Shown piece after piece: positions 1 through 13,289 of a DNA stretch of 64,000 nucleotides. Position numbers and translations under genes: made by a program. The DNA lies in assembly GCA_001600415.1 (NCBI GenBank), contig BCJX01000015.1:127382-191381 (forward strand). The letters run 5' to 3'. The notes under the pieces were generated by a model. It saw nothing but the letters and a program-made list of their open reading frames with translations, had not been told where the DNA came from and did no database searches. Source of the stretch: Pascua guehoae (Eukaryota > Basidiomycota > Tremellomycetes > Trichosporonales > Trichosporonaceae). Positions within the stretch are counted from its first letter, which is position 1; every line of letters begins with the position of its first letter.

Positions 1-139
1 GGCGAACACTTGGCGTGAATCAGGTCGCGCTTTGTTGGAGGACCACGTGGCGCACTATTTCTCGCTTTGGTGACGACCAGTGACCTTCCCTGACGACGGT
101 ACTTCCGACTACTCACCGACTGTCCACAAGAGATCAACA

Positions 140-1896
<1,757 letters not shown>

Positions 1897-2537
1897 GCTC
1901 GCTCCGTGTCGTTTCCTGCCGACCGCTCACTCTTCTTGGGCCATTGAATTGTAGCACCGTAGAATGATTGTACTATGCATTTTAAACCAGCACCCTTTGT
2001 TCTCGTTCGAGGCACGTCGCCCGCGTTCAGAACCTGCATGTCCCGGCTTCCCGTCTGGACTACGATCCCCTCGCCAGTTGGAATCCCCTCGCCAGTTGGA
2101 CCGCGCGGACCGCGCAATGGTGCAGAGTCATTCATACCGGCTCGCGATACAATTGGCGAGTACGCGGTCAGACACGCGACTGGCCACCGACTGGGTGCGA
2201 TATAGTCGACTGAACTGAAAAGGTACATGTCGGGGTCGTTCGGGAGGCGCGCCAGAGTACCAGTGCCGTGCGACGTGTCATTGACGAGCCCGCTGTGTGT
2301 GGCGCGAGGTGATTATTGTGTGGTTCCGCCTGGCGCGGGTTGCCAAGGTCGCACTGGGTGTGGCCCATGAGCCTTGTCGGGTTGATAGCCGTCGTGGCAG
2401 AGATGCGACGCAGGATGGAGGCAGAGTTGGCCTGCCCGCTCGGGGTGGCCATGACAGTCGACCAGTCGACGCAATCCAGTACCGCCAACGACGACAGAAC
2501 CGCACAGAGACGTCAGAACGCACCAACGACCCAAACC
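1897..2537. other. Intergenic, shared 3' region of two convergent genes
   Basis: No supported gene. It lies between the ESA1 stop and the stop of the flavodoxin-type gene on the other strand, so it should carry both 3' ends. A 16-base direct repeat (cccctcgccagttgga) occurs twice in tandem near 2070-2101. Open frames here are short and without recognisable sequence. Confidence 0.6.
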
Positions 2538-3434
2538 CTAAAACACCCCCAACGCAAGCCCCTCCGCCATCGCCTCCCCGACCTCCGCACACCGCCTCTT
2601 ATCCTCGTCCCCAATAACCTTTGTCGCGAGACACCGTTCGGCCGTCTGCGCATGCGTGCACACAATAATCCCCTCGGTGGCCTTTTTAAGTCGCCAGCCC
2701 GTACATATCCGGTCAATCTGGCGCATCGCGCCCGCGCCATCGCTCCCCGCGCATATCAGCAAGGCGTACGCGCGCCCATTCGCGCGCCCCAGGACGGGAT
2801 AGTAGGAGCGGTCGAAAAAGTCCTTCATGATGCCCGCCATTGTGGCGAGGTTTTCGGGACAGGCGAAGATGTACGCGTCGGCTGCGAGGACGTCGGCGGG
2901 CCCCGCGTCGGATGCGCGGAGGAGGGAGATTTTGATGCGGGGTGATGGTGGCTCGGAGGTGGTGGTGGTGGTGGTGGTGGAGGAGGGGGGGTCGTTGTGG
3001 GAGGCGGCGGCCCGGCGCGCGGCGGCCGCGGCGGCCTCGGCCATCTGGCGCGTGCCCTGCGTGAGCGTGTGGTAGACGATGAGGAGGGTCTTGGTCTCTG
3101 GCTCTTGTGCCTCGGTCTTGGTCTCTATCTCGGGCGGGGTCGAGGACGATGCCGAGGTCGGGGTCGGGGTCGGGGTCGAGGACGATGTCGAGGCCAAAGA
3201 CGAAGACGACGTCGACGCCGAGGCCGAGTCTCGCGACCCAGACGCACTCGCAACACTCGACCACCGGAATCCCCGCCATCCCCCATGGGCCAGCTGCTCG
3301 TGGCCCAGACGCGCCACAGGTCGGGCTGGAATGGCCACTGTCCGCGCGAGGGACGCGACGGGTCCGGCCGGGAGCGTCGCTCTCGTCGTCGATAGGAGCT
3401 GGCGTGTGGCGCGAAGAGGGCGGGTACAGAGCAT
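2538..3434 (-). CDS. Flavodoxin-fold, WrbA-like NAD(P)H oxidoreductase, probably mitochondrial
   Basis: A single open exon of 298 residues from the ATG at 3434. Seen: an Arg/Ser/Thr-rich, acid-free N-terminus typical of a mitochondrial presequence, then a long Ser/Thr/Pro linker. The flavodoxin core begins at about residue 117 with TLLIVYHTLTQGT, a phosphate-binding-loop-like segment. A conserved PENLATMAGIMKDFFDRSYY-type segment near 193 matches the second flavin loop of WrbA and NADPH-dependent FMN reductases. A Thr run (about 153-159) is inserted between the first helix and second strand. The family binds FMN and reduces quinones or flavins; the substrate here is unknown. An in-frame upstream Met at 3569 would add 45 residues that are not targeting-like, so I chose 3434. 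The coding strand carries tandem GAC/CCC-type low complexity around 3150-3190. Confidence 0.75.
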   Translation of the reverse strand: MLCTRPLRATRQLLSTTRATLPAGPVASLARTVAIPARPVARLGHEQLAHGGWRGFRWSSVASASGSRDSASASTSSSSLASTSSSTPTPTPTSASSSTPPEIETKTEAQEPETKTLLIVYHTLTQGTRQMAEAAAAAARRAAASHNDPPSSTTTTTTTSEPPSPRIKISLLRASDAGPADVLAADAYIFACPENLATMAGIMKDFFDRSYYPVLGRANGRAYALLICAGSDGAGAMRQIDRICTGWRLKKATEGIIVCTHAQTAERCLATKVIGDEDKRRCAEVGEAMAEGLALGVF

Positions 3435-4319
3435 CGTGCCGGAGCAATGCGATGCGATGTTATGGAGGGCAGTGGCAATGTTGCACGTGTAGGGAGAGGT
3501 TGACGGCGTGCTCAATGAGTGAAACAGGTCAAGGACGTCATTGGGCGGACATTGGTGCAACTCCGCCAACCGCGCCGACGCCTCACATTCATCCAGAGCT
3601 AGCTAGCTAGCAGAGCGGGCCAGCTGCGGGGCAGCCTATCGAGCCTCGCATGTCGCCTTGTAGTGATAGAGCTAGACATGTTGCGGCACGAATGATGACT
3701 CGGATGGAGACTCGGAGAGCGATTCCCATGGCGACGCGGATCATCACTGCCATGGCAACTCGCACAGCCACGCGGACAGCACTCAACCCAGGCTCCGCTA
3801 GCTCCGCTTAGCTATGCGCTCCAGCTCGTGGACACTAGACACACGCCCCGAACACTTCTGCAGCTCACACTTCTGCAGCTCACACTCCCGCAGCTCACAC
3901 TCCCGCAGCTCACACTCCCGCAGCTCACACTCTCGCAGCTCACACTCTCGCAGCTCACACTCCCGCAGCGTACACGGTCCAGCTAGTACATGGGCTACAA
4001 TGATGATGATATGTGCAGTTTTTCTATCAACAGCTGGGCGCGTCCGTCGTCTTCCCTCTCTTCTTCTCCTGATGGATGCAAAATGCGGCTCTGGTGGGTT
4101 GTCCGCGCAAACGAACGTGATGTGGATGCGAATACGATACTGGTACTGGGTCAAGATGGCGACAGGTGGGCGGGTCGCGTCGTGTGATGGGCGCAAACTG
4201 TGGCCCTGGCGAGTGGCGAGGGGTGGTGGCCAGAAGTGTGGCTTTGATTGCGAAGACTCGCGCTATTCGGACGCGCTACTCGGACGCGCTACTCGGACTC
4301 CCGCAACCCGGTTCGCTCC
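3435..4319. other. Intergenic spacer with minisatellite
   Basis: No supported gene. It holds the promoter side of the flavodoxin-type gene, an AGCT tetramer run (about 3597-3611), a stretch of degenerate GACTCGGA/GACGCGGA-like units (about 3695-3780), and the 15-base array listed separately. The right end is the 3' side of the PH-domain gene. Confidence 0.6.
3853..3970. repeat. 15-bp tandem minisatellite, about 8 copies
   Basis: Tandem units of cagctcacactcccg with third-position variants (ttctg, tctcg) run through this interval without spacers. Because 15 is a multiple of three, one frame stays open on each strand and gives SSHSR or RECEL repeats; nothing else supports translation. There are no spacers of constant length, so it is not CRISPR-like. 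Confidence 0.9.
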
Positions 4320-7300
4320 CTAGGAGAGAACCTGGGAAAGCCTGAAATGGCCGTGCCCATGCCCATGGCCATGGCCCCGTTCGGCGGCCTGCGCCTGGTC
4401 TTCCGCGAGCATGCGATCGCGCTCGTGTGCGACGCGCTCACGCTCGGCACGCTCGGCGGCCTGAACAGCAGCAATGTTACCCTCGGGCGTGTCTGAAAAC
4501 GCCGGGTTGGCGCTATCGCTGGTTGGCGGCGCGGCGGGGTCGGCTGGTGGCGCGCGACGAGCGCCGGGGCGGCGACGACGACGCGGCAGTGTCTGTTGAA
4601 CAGGCATGGGACGCGTGTCGAGGTCCATGGCAACATTGGTGGCTGCCTGGAACGCCTCGATCCACTGCACGCACTGGCGCGCAGTGTCGGTCTGGAGCAT
4701 AAACTGCTGGCCTTCGGCGCGGATGCGCACGCAGTGCAGGCGCTTCTTGTAGTCTGCGGCCAGACCCGACTCGGCACCCTGCAGCGAGTAAATGTGGATG
4801 AGGCAGTTGTGTGCAAACGGCAAGTGCGACGCAATGGGCGCCGACGACGAGGTCGAAAATATGTCAGAGTCGGCGACCGACTTGATAGCCGCCGCGCCCC
4901 GGGCCTGGAAGAGAGCAGCGTTCTTGGCGTCGTCCACACCAGAAGAGTGGGCTGCCGAACTCGCCGCCGCGCTGGCGGCGCGTTGACGACGCGTTGGGGC
5001 CGACGGCGTGGTGGGAATAGGAGGCGGGGATGGGGTCGAGTTGCCCATCGTCCCGCGGCGCACAGCCTGGCCAATGACACCAAGGCGATGGTGGTGCGAC
5101 CCGACCTCGCCAATGGTGGCGCGGCGGCCCGACGGCGTAGATGGCCGTGCCACATTCGGTGGAACCCGGGCCGTCGTCGGTGTGGGCCGTGCCAGACTCA
5201 CAGCGCTATTATTGTTGAAGTTGGTGCTACGCACGGGCGTGGTGCTGTGGCGCACAGGTGTCGTGGGCTGACGCGGAGTTGTGGGGGTGATTGGCGTTCC
5301 GCCAATGGTCGCGCGGCGATCGGGGGCCTTGTGGACGTGCAAAAACGTCTCGACCTCCTTTGGCGAGCAGGTGAGGTATGGCTCACCCTGGCGCAGAGGC
5401 ACCTTGCAGGGGTCAAACTTGTAGACGTACAGCGCAGTGCCGTGCAAGACAAAGTAGTGCTTTTTCCATCCGCGATCCTTTGCCTGGACGCCCGGCTGGA
5501 TAAACTCCATCTTGCGCGACAGCGTCCCTTCAATGTGGACGCCACACCAGTATGGCGGGAGTGGCTCACGGCCCTCTTCGTCGCGCGGCTTTGGTGTCGG
5601 ACCAGTGGCCAAGTGGTGAGGCATCGACTCGTACTTGGGCGGGTCGACGTCGCCCATCGACCGGCGGCGCTTAAGTGTCGGTGTCGGAGGGGCAAGAAGA
5701 CCTCCAACCTGCGATATCTTGGGCTGGGCCAGCGCATCCATGGCGAGGGGGGTATTGCCCTCGTTGACGGGCGATAATGGAGCACGCAGCGGCGCCCCCA
5801 CCCTGGGGGTGCTGGGTAGGTTGATCATTGACTGCGTCGTCTGCAAGTACATGGGCGCTGGTCCAGCCGGCGACATCGGGCTTGATGGCGTCACAATCAT
5901 CGTATTCGTAGTCGACATCGAATGCCCGTCCGTCTCAGAGCCCTCGACGCTGTTCGTATCATTGTCGTCGTCGTCGTCGGCCGTCAGGCTCGCAGCAGAA
6001 CTGGCGCGGGGGCTGGGTGTGCCATCACGCGAATCGTCACGCGACTCTGTAATGGCCTCGTCGTGGGTGGCATTCGACGAAGAGTGCGACGTCTCGCTCG
6101 CTGCGGCAGGCTGTGCGCCAAAGTACGAACGCGTGCTGGGGCCGGCCACGAGGGCCTGTGGTGATTCGAATAATGCCCACTGGCTACTCTGGCCTTTGGT
6201 CTCTGCCGTCGGTGTTGCGAGGTTCCACACCGACTTTGGCGACGGCGAGCCCATGACGGGACCGGATGGAATGCTGTTGTGCAGCTGCAGGCGCAGTGAT
6301 CCTTGAGGATGTTGCATCGAAGGTGTCGTCGATCCTGTCTGGTGAGTATACACGCACACAAGCATCTCGCCATTTCAACGCACCTTCTGCTTCCTGCTCC
6401 TCGACTGGGGTCATGTTTCCCGCAACCGCCTTGCCCTTAAGGTGAGCTGCCGCACGGGCCGCTCCGGCAACAGCGGCAGTGGCAGCGGCAGTGGCGGCAG
6501 CAATGGCAAGCGCGCCACTCGCGCTCGAGCCACTGGCGCGTCTGCCCACATCCTCGGATGACGTATCTTCATCATCGTCGTCGTCGTCGTCATCTTCCGC
6601 TTCGCCTCCCTCATCGACGTTTGCCTGCTGGCGGCTGGGGACATGAAGCATAACCGGCTGTTTTCGGGTCAGTAAACAGGAACTGGACGTAACAAGCATA
6701 AATCGCGCTCGCGTCGGACAAGACGCGCTAGCACAAACAATTGATACTCACCATGGATTTAGTGGCTTTGCGAATTTCCGCGTCGGTAAGGGTACCTTTA
6801 CCGGCGGCGGCGGCGGCCGACGGGCCGGCACCCGTGGTCGGAGAGAAGAATGGGAATCCAGACCCCGAGCCGGATGCGCGCGACGACGCACGAGACAAGG
6901 ACAATGCGGGTGACTTTGGCCCGCCCTCGCGTGCCAGCGATCCCCATCCTGGCGATTGGGCTGGGCGATTCGCTGCGGTCTGAAGCGACGGGAGATGGGC
7001 AATGGGTTGCGGCATGGGTGGGCTGTGGAGGACGGCAGAGAGCTTGCGCGGCGACATCATGGGTGTCGACATTGGCGAGATGCTAAACGCGTCCGGCGCC
7101 GACATGCGGCGGAGGGCTACAGGTGACGTCAATGGGTTTGGCGCAGTGGACGATCTGTGGGGAGCAGTGGGCGTGGGGGTGGTTGCAGTTTCAGACGTGG
7201 AAAGACTGCGCTTGTTGAGCTCGGTGGGCGTCTCTGTGAGGAACGTGATGGGTGAAGAGGGGTTGGTCATGGACTGGCGAGGCGTGTAGAAGTCTGTCGA

Positions 7301-8131
7301 TGCAGTGTGCTCGCCTGTGCTTTGGCTTGGCGCCATGTTGTACAAGTTGTCCGTCGCAAGACTGAGGATGGGGCGCGAGGTCGATTCTGATGCTGACCGA
7401 GGCTTGGGAACTGGTGTTTCGGGCGTTTGTGGGACGACCGCTCTTGGCGTCGCTACTGGGGTCGTGTCGGCAGCTCGTGGCGGGGTGTTGTCCGCCGGCG
7501 TGATGCCGAGAGCAGACTCGTGCGAGTCGAGCGTGGTGGGCTCGGCTTGGGGTGCCTGCTGCATGGCCGGTGCGGTGTCAAGCGCGCCTGCGGCAACGGG
7601 TGGAGGACCATCGTGTGTGACACCCATGGGTGGTGGTGGTTTGGAGAGTGTGTGTACTGGTTGCACCGACTGCGACACTGGTGGCGGCGTGTGGAGCTCG
7701 ACCTGCTCAGTCGTCGCCAACAACTGTTCCGACTCTGGGATCGGCACGGTTGCGATTGGCGTCGGCGACTCCTTTGACGGTGGGTGCACATCAATGTTGT
7801 TCACCGACGACGCCGGGGAAAGCTTGACCTCTGCGTCGAGGGTGCGGGAAATCTGTGCGGCTGTGAAAGGGCGCGGTGTTCCGCCCGCAGTCTCGGCATC
7901 GGCATCGGCATCAGCGTCCGATGGTGGGGGACGGAATAAAGTGCTCTGTCGCCGGGCATCCTTTTTCCTCCCACCACGCCCGTCAATGAGGTTGCGGAGA
8001 ATGGCCATGTTGCCGATGTCGACGCCGATGCTTAAGCGGTGTCCGCCATGGCCCGGTGTCGACGACTGCCGCCGTTGGCGGTTGAAGACGGACGGCATCG
8101 GCGGGAGGTGGGAGGGAGATGTGGGGGCCAA
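4320..8131 (-). CDS. Large PH-domain protein with a split PH domain
   Basis: Exons 8131-6752, 6657-6384 and 6334-4320 give 1222 residues; donors GTGAGT and GTGCGT, and the joins keep frame. Residues 1-460 are Ser/Thr/Pro-rich and disordered; exon 2 has an Asp run and an Ala-rich helix-prone stretch. The PH domain starts near 811 (YWCGVHIEGTLSRK, WKKHYFVLHGTALYVYKF) and is interrupted after about 888 by roughly 165 disordered residues. It resumes near 1056 with strand-like segments and the C-terminal helix CVQWIEAFQAATNVA (about 1105-1119). An Arg-rich cluster and a His/Gly repeat follow. PH domains bind phosphoinositides or proteins, so a membrane-associated signalling or polarity role is likely but inferred. 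I do not recognise the exact orthologue. Confidence 0.8.
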
Positions 8132-9599
8132 GGGAAGAGTGCCGCCCAGGGGTAAGAAGAGTGCACGGTGATGGTGAAAAGGGTAAAAGGGAGGTGGGTG
8201 GGTTTGTGCAGCAGCTAGGCGCTACAGCTCCGAGACCACTCTAGTCGACGTCACCAAAATGGCTGTGGGTGCTGGGTTTCAGTTCGTTCGGCGGCCGGGA
8301 GGGAGGGAGATGGGGGCGCTGGTGTTGGGTCGGTGTGGTCGGTCGATGCTGCTCGAGAGCAGAAATGGGTGAATGGTGTTGGTGCGGGTGCGTCTTGTTG
8401 TTGGCACCACTGTGGGTAGATAACAAATACCAAGAGCAGGAGTGGGAAAGAAGAAATGAAGTGAACACAAAGGATTGTGGTCGCCGCGGGGAACGCAGGT
8501 GGTGGTGGGTGGTTTTTCTTAGGGTCGGCGTGACTGGGGCGGTTATCCGACCGTAGCGAGCGGGCGTGGTGCGCGGAGCTTGGCGGTGATGCAGGTGTGG
8601 AATGGGAATCAAACGACGGCAATGGCGCACCACGCTCGCTCGCTCGACTTCTTGGCAGTGTGGGTATGTGTTGTGTATGGTCGTTAATCAAGTGTGGGCC
8701 GAGACTGAACAAGTGAGATGGGAGCGAGCAAAATGTAATGAGGCGTGAGGTGTTGGGCGTCAAAGGCGATGTTGTTGCAACCGAAGCACGCAGCAGCAGC
8801 AGGTGTGGTTGTGGTATGTCGGCAGGGTCCTGTCACCGGGATCGCGGATGGAACACAGTAGTGCCGGAGTAGTAGTGGTAGCGTATGGTGCGTGCGTATG
8901 TCGTAGGTGACCGAGCCTTTGCTGGATCCCTTGCTTGCTTGCTTGCTGTTAGAGCCTTTTTGGTAGGGGAAAAAAGGATAATTCTAATCTTGTCAAAGGG
9001 GTGCGTATGGGTTGCGTGCGTCTTACGAGACGGATAGTCACGCACATGGATGTACAACGGCTACTCTAGAAGTAGAGTGCACTGCTGCTGCAGATTGCTG
9101 GGCCGGCCTCGGCGACTTGTCCCCGGTCCAGTTGTCGGACGGATCGATCGGGGGCCGAAAGACACGGATAGCAGACTAAGAGGTAGTGGCTAAGTGGGTA
9201 CCGGAAGTGGGCACTCGCAATGGGCAAGCCAGCCAAAGCAACAGGCACGTCTCAGAACTGCACTACAGTACGAGAGCTAGGCTACCAGCTAGGCTAGGCG
9301 CGAGAGCGGGCAAGGAAGAACAAGAAAACGGAATGGTGGGTGGATGTAGAGATGCCAGGCCAGGCGAGGCACAACAAATGACAGGGATAGGAACAGGGAC
9401 ATTAGGGGTCCCCCATCGGCCGCAGCCGATTTCCATCACATCCATCATCGGCCTCCTCACCTTGCTCTTGAGCTCTTGTTCTTGCCCTCGGTGGATGGAA
9501 AAAAAAAAAAATCCACAGAAATGGACGTTTGATGACGTTTTCCCCACTCTAAATCCATTCCCCCACCCTAACTAACTTGTATCCCTGAATTCTGATAAT
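8132..9599 (-). promoter_or_regulatory. Upstream region and probable 5' leader of the PH-domain gene
   Basis: No supported gene. Read on the gene's strand it is pyrimidine-rich (CCACC and TCTTCT tracts) up to about 8760, as expected for a fungal core promoter and leader. A CTCG/GCTC tetramer run lies at about 8630-8652 and an A13 tract at about 9489-9501. Short frames in the leader could act as uORFs; their translation cannot be judged from sequence. Confidence 0.45.
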
Positions 9600-11440
9600 A
9601 TATTATTTTCTTTGCTCTTGTGCCCGACGCCAGAAGCCGCAAGGCGATCCAGGACAACTGTTATCCCCCTCGGAACGGCTCCGTTGACGTTGTTGCCCAG
9701 GGTCCCCCCCATCTGGGGCCCAGAACCTTTTGCACTCGCGTCCGGCTTGAAGCGCAAGAGTGATAGCATGATAGCACAGTAGTAGTGTGCACTGTGGCGC
9801 ACATGTGGTTCATGTGGCTTTGCATGGCTTTGCACTTTTCAGAAACAACGGGCGCGTTGCATTCATCCCCTGGGCCCTGGGCCCTGGGCGTGCGTCGTCC
9901 ACAGCACTCAGCCTGCTGCCAGCCGGCGCCAACCTCTGACGCCTGGAGCAACAAGATCAGACGCCGACACGGGGGGATACTAAACGCTACCAGCGAGTGG
10001 GCACACGCTTAAAACGCAGCCTCCACCCGCGTGCCCGGACACCGGATCGCGGGCGTACTCGGGCGACGACGTCGACGGTGGACACATGTCATGTCAAGGT
10101 CGAGATTGTTCGACGAGCTCGAGGCGAGGCGTCCAGACTCTGCCACTGTGCATGCACTGTACTGGTGCACAGCAGACGTGGGCTTGGCGATCCGCGGCTG
10201 CGCAGGCCGTGCAGACTTGTATCAGTCGGCGGAATGTAAACCCCCATGCAGTCTGTCTGGCTTAAGGCTTGTTGGGCGGCAGAGCATACGTACAGTACAG
10301 TGTAGGGTTAACGTTTCGATGCGCCAGGGACAATTAATGTCGAGTTGTTCGTGGCATCATCATTCCCCGGCCAGATTGGCGGACACGGCCGATCTCATCG
10401 TGCAGCACGAGTTGCACTTCAATGACGGTGGTGACCACGATGCACGATGCTGCGTGGTCAGCTGGGTCAGAGGTGCATCTGTGCGCCACGCGGATCGACG
10501 GCCGCGTCGCGAAGGGCAGCAGTCATGTGCAATGTCCAACTCGAGCCAGTGCGATGCCACGAGATGGTCACAGTGGCAAACTGGCCGGACTGGACGATCA
10601 AAGGCATCTCTGACGACGTCCGCGTCTACCGGAACCGTGGTAGGATCCAGCGACCGAATACTGTACTCCACTGGCCGGCTGGGTTCTATTTACGTCTCCT
10701 CTCCACTGGCCGTGGCCAGCGGTGGCGATGCCTCGTACAGTGTACACCATGCTGTACAGAGCGTGTCAAGAAGGACTGTGAGCGGTGTGGGGATGCCGTG
10801 GCATCTAGCTCTGAGCTGGTACTGAGATGAGCGCTCCGACACCCCTTGTCCCAGTACAGACGATACGGGTGCAGACCACAGCCCGGACCACAGACCGGAC
10901 CACACGCCACAGACGTTGCCGATACTCTGGCCCGATCTCATACCACCGACGTCTGTGCCGGGCATTCCTCACCGCCTCCCAGCTGAGCGGTCACCTGCCA
11001 CCTGCCAGCTCTTGCATGTTACACTTGCCACCCCATCTGACTGACCGCGCCCCGCTGCCTGCCAGTATTTGACCTCGGCACACCTGCAGCTATCCTCCTG
11101 CGCCACTACCCGCCCCATTCCGGGCCAAACATTCCAGATGATATGAAAGCCGCCTGAGACAAAGCAAGGAAATGCATTCCGCAGACGGTGTTGAAGCTTT
11201 GAAGGCGGTAGCGAACTCGCCATCGGATGACGGATGACGGCCGCCGGTGCCGCCGGCTGCGGCGCACGGCTGTACTTGGCCTCGTGCCATGTACAGGTGC
11301 AGCATGCAGCATGTGATGCGGTGTGTGTGGCACGGCACGCGGAGCCCGCCTGGGTGGCGGTCGTTGGTGCCCGCCCAGATGGAAGAGACGTGCACTTAGT
11401 AATTAGTGGCAAACTCGGACGTCGGCACGTCGGGCGGCGG

Positions 11441-11501
11441 GACAAAGCAAGACAGGACAAGACAAGACAAGACAAGACAAGATGAGACAAGACGAGACAA
11501 G
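11441..11501. repeat. (GACAA)n pentanucleotide tract
   Basis: About twelve units of gacaa with a few substitutions (gacgagacaa, gatgagacaa). The long open frames seen across it on both strands come from the repeat and are not genes. Confidence 0.9.
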
Positions 11502-11614
11502 CCACGACACGCGGCATGCCAAGACAGAGACTGCGAGTGTGGATCGGATCGGGCCATCACCGCATAGTGCTCGGGGAATGCATTTCGGCTTGGACAGAAT
11601 ACTGTACCGTGTAC

Positions 11615-11675
11615 CAGGACAGGGACAAGGACAAGGACAAGGATGAGGACAAGGATGAGGACAAGGGTGAGGACA
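11615..11675. repeat. GACAAGGA/GATGAGGA tandem tract
   Basis: Units of six bases (gacaag, gatgag) run for about 60 bases, 115 bases after the GACAA tract. The two may share an origin. Purine-rich on the plus strand. Confidence 0.85.
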
Positions 11676-13289
11676 GTCGATCTCCAGTCTGCATACTGTA
11701 CTTGCACAGCGTCGTGCACAGCCCGCTGGCCGCTGGCATGCTGACATGCTGGCACCATCCTCGGCCACCTACTCTAGCGACCTAAATCGTGCCCAACGTT
11801 GGTTACGTGCCAGCCTGGCCCTAGGCATGCGTCATGGCCACACACGTACACATAATAGACAGCACACTACAGCCGTCCAGCACAGCCCTGCATTGTCCCG
11901 CTGTCTGCGGGCCAGAGTTAGGCCAGCTCGGCGCCACAATCTGACGTCTTCTCGTGACGTTGCGAGACGCGTCACGAGTGCACGGTAATAAACACGCACT
12001 CCTGGATCGACGGATCGGCGGCGACTAGATCGGCGCGCGTGCGCGTCCGACCTGATCTCCAGCGGTGCCATCGCGAGGTGGACGGGTCGTACTCAAGTCA
12101 AGGGCGCGGTAGGGTCTCATGCACTGCTGACGTACGGATTCTACCCAGTTGGCCTTCTGTGAAACAAATGGTACAACAAGACATGGCGGGCATGCGCCAA
12201 ACGGTCAGCAGTCTAGATTGCCGTGGCATGTCACATCCCGCACATGAATGCGCACGCACGTGAACGTCCAACACGGGCGGCGTGCGCGCCTGCCGCCTGC
12301 AGAGGCGAGGTGGTGGTCTGCAGACCGGCAATTGTGGCAGTGGGGGTGGTATGTGGCACGGCGTGGATTGTGGCAGCGCCGCATTGCCCTGCATATCCAA
12401 CATTTGCGGCATCTGCAGCGTCTGCAGCGTCTGCAGCGTTTGTACCACACCTGATCGGGCGCGAGCACGGTCGCCCATCATGTCAGCTGCACGTCTCGGA
12501 CTCTGGACCGAGGTGGACACACTTGCCGTGTCACCTGCGCAAGTGTCGTGGCACAACGGCCCCGCCCCATTGACACTGTTCCATTCGTCCATGTGGCTGA
12601 CGGCCTGTGGCGGCGGCTCGGCAGGGTAATGTACTGTGCCGCTTACTGTACGAGTGCAGTGGTGTCCGTTCAATGTAGCCGGGGTCGGGTCGGTGGGTGG
12701 CGTGTTGTTGTGATCGCATGGCGGTATCAGCCAGGTTTCGTAGTGGGTGGACTGGAAGCTGCGAGCGGGAGAGACACGGCGAGCAGTGTCGTATAACGAG
12801 CGTGTCAAAACGAACGACAATGCGCACGGGTGCAGGTGCTGAGCAGCTGGAGACCTGGTAAGAGTCCGCCAGTCTGACCTGCGCCACTTCTCGTTCCTTG
12901 ACATCTCTGTACTATTTTTCTGAGTGATAGGCATTCTGGGCTGCTTTTATTTTACTCATTGCTTTTCACGTAGCTATTGCGGTCCACGTAGCTCGTCGCT
13001 GGTGCTCCGAAGGTATCAAGGTCTGACAGTGCCGAGTCCTGGCTGAAACTCAACTGCCCGGCCCTGACGCACAGCTGGTGGCCCATCAGCGGGTTAGCGA
13101 GTTGATCGGGCTCACTAACACGTCAACAAACCCAAATATCACCAAGTATACTGCCCCCAACGTCACTCGTCCACCATGCAGATCGATGCATTGATTCAGA
13201 GTATGCTTTTGATCATCCAGAGACTGCTACCAGCTCCCTTTACCGAGGGATTTCAAGACCCCGCGGCCTCCATTCTCGCCGTCCAACCC

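Larger units (their letters stand above)
9600..13289. other. Gene-poor stretch, 3.7 kb, with simple repeats
   Basis: I read all six frames and found no recognisable domain, no exon chain with CTGAC-AG acceptors, and no transposon protein. It has many short GTAC-centred words (tactgtac, gtacagtac), a (GACAA)n tract, a GACAAGGA/GATGAGGA tract and a triple CTGCAGCGT run near 12415-12440. It could hold noncoding transcripts, a decayed element or a replication origin; nothing in the sequence decides. The right end is the 3' side of SND1. Confidence 0.5.

Noticed and set aside
3853..3970. CRISPR-like array
   Set aside because: Units abut without spacers and the host is eukaryotic; it is a minisatellite.
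4596..5777. 393-codon plus-strand frame antisense to the PH-domain gene
   Set aside because: Arg/Gly-rich antisense shadow; the PH domain is on the other strand.
10031..10825. 264-codon frame in the gene-poor stretch
   Set aside because: No recognisable segment, no splice context, composition of random GC-rich sequence.
12098..12934. 278-codon minus-strand frame in the gene-poor stretch
   Set aside because: Same reasons; it crosses a CTGCAG repeat that keeps the frame open.
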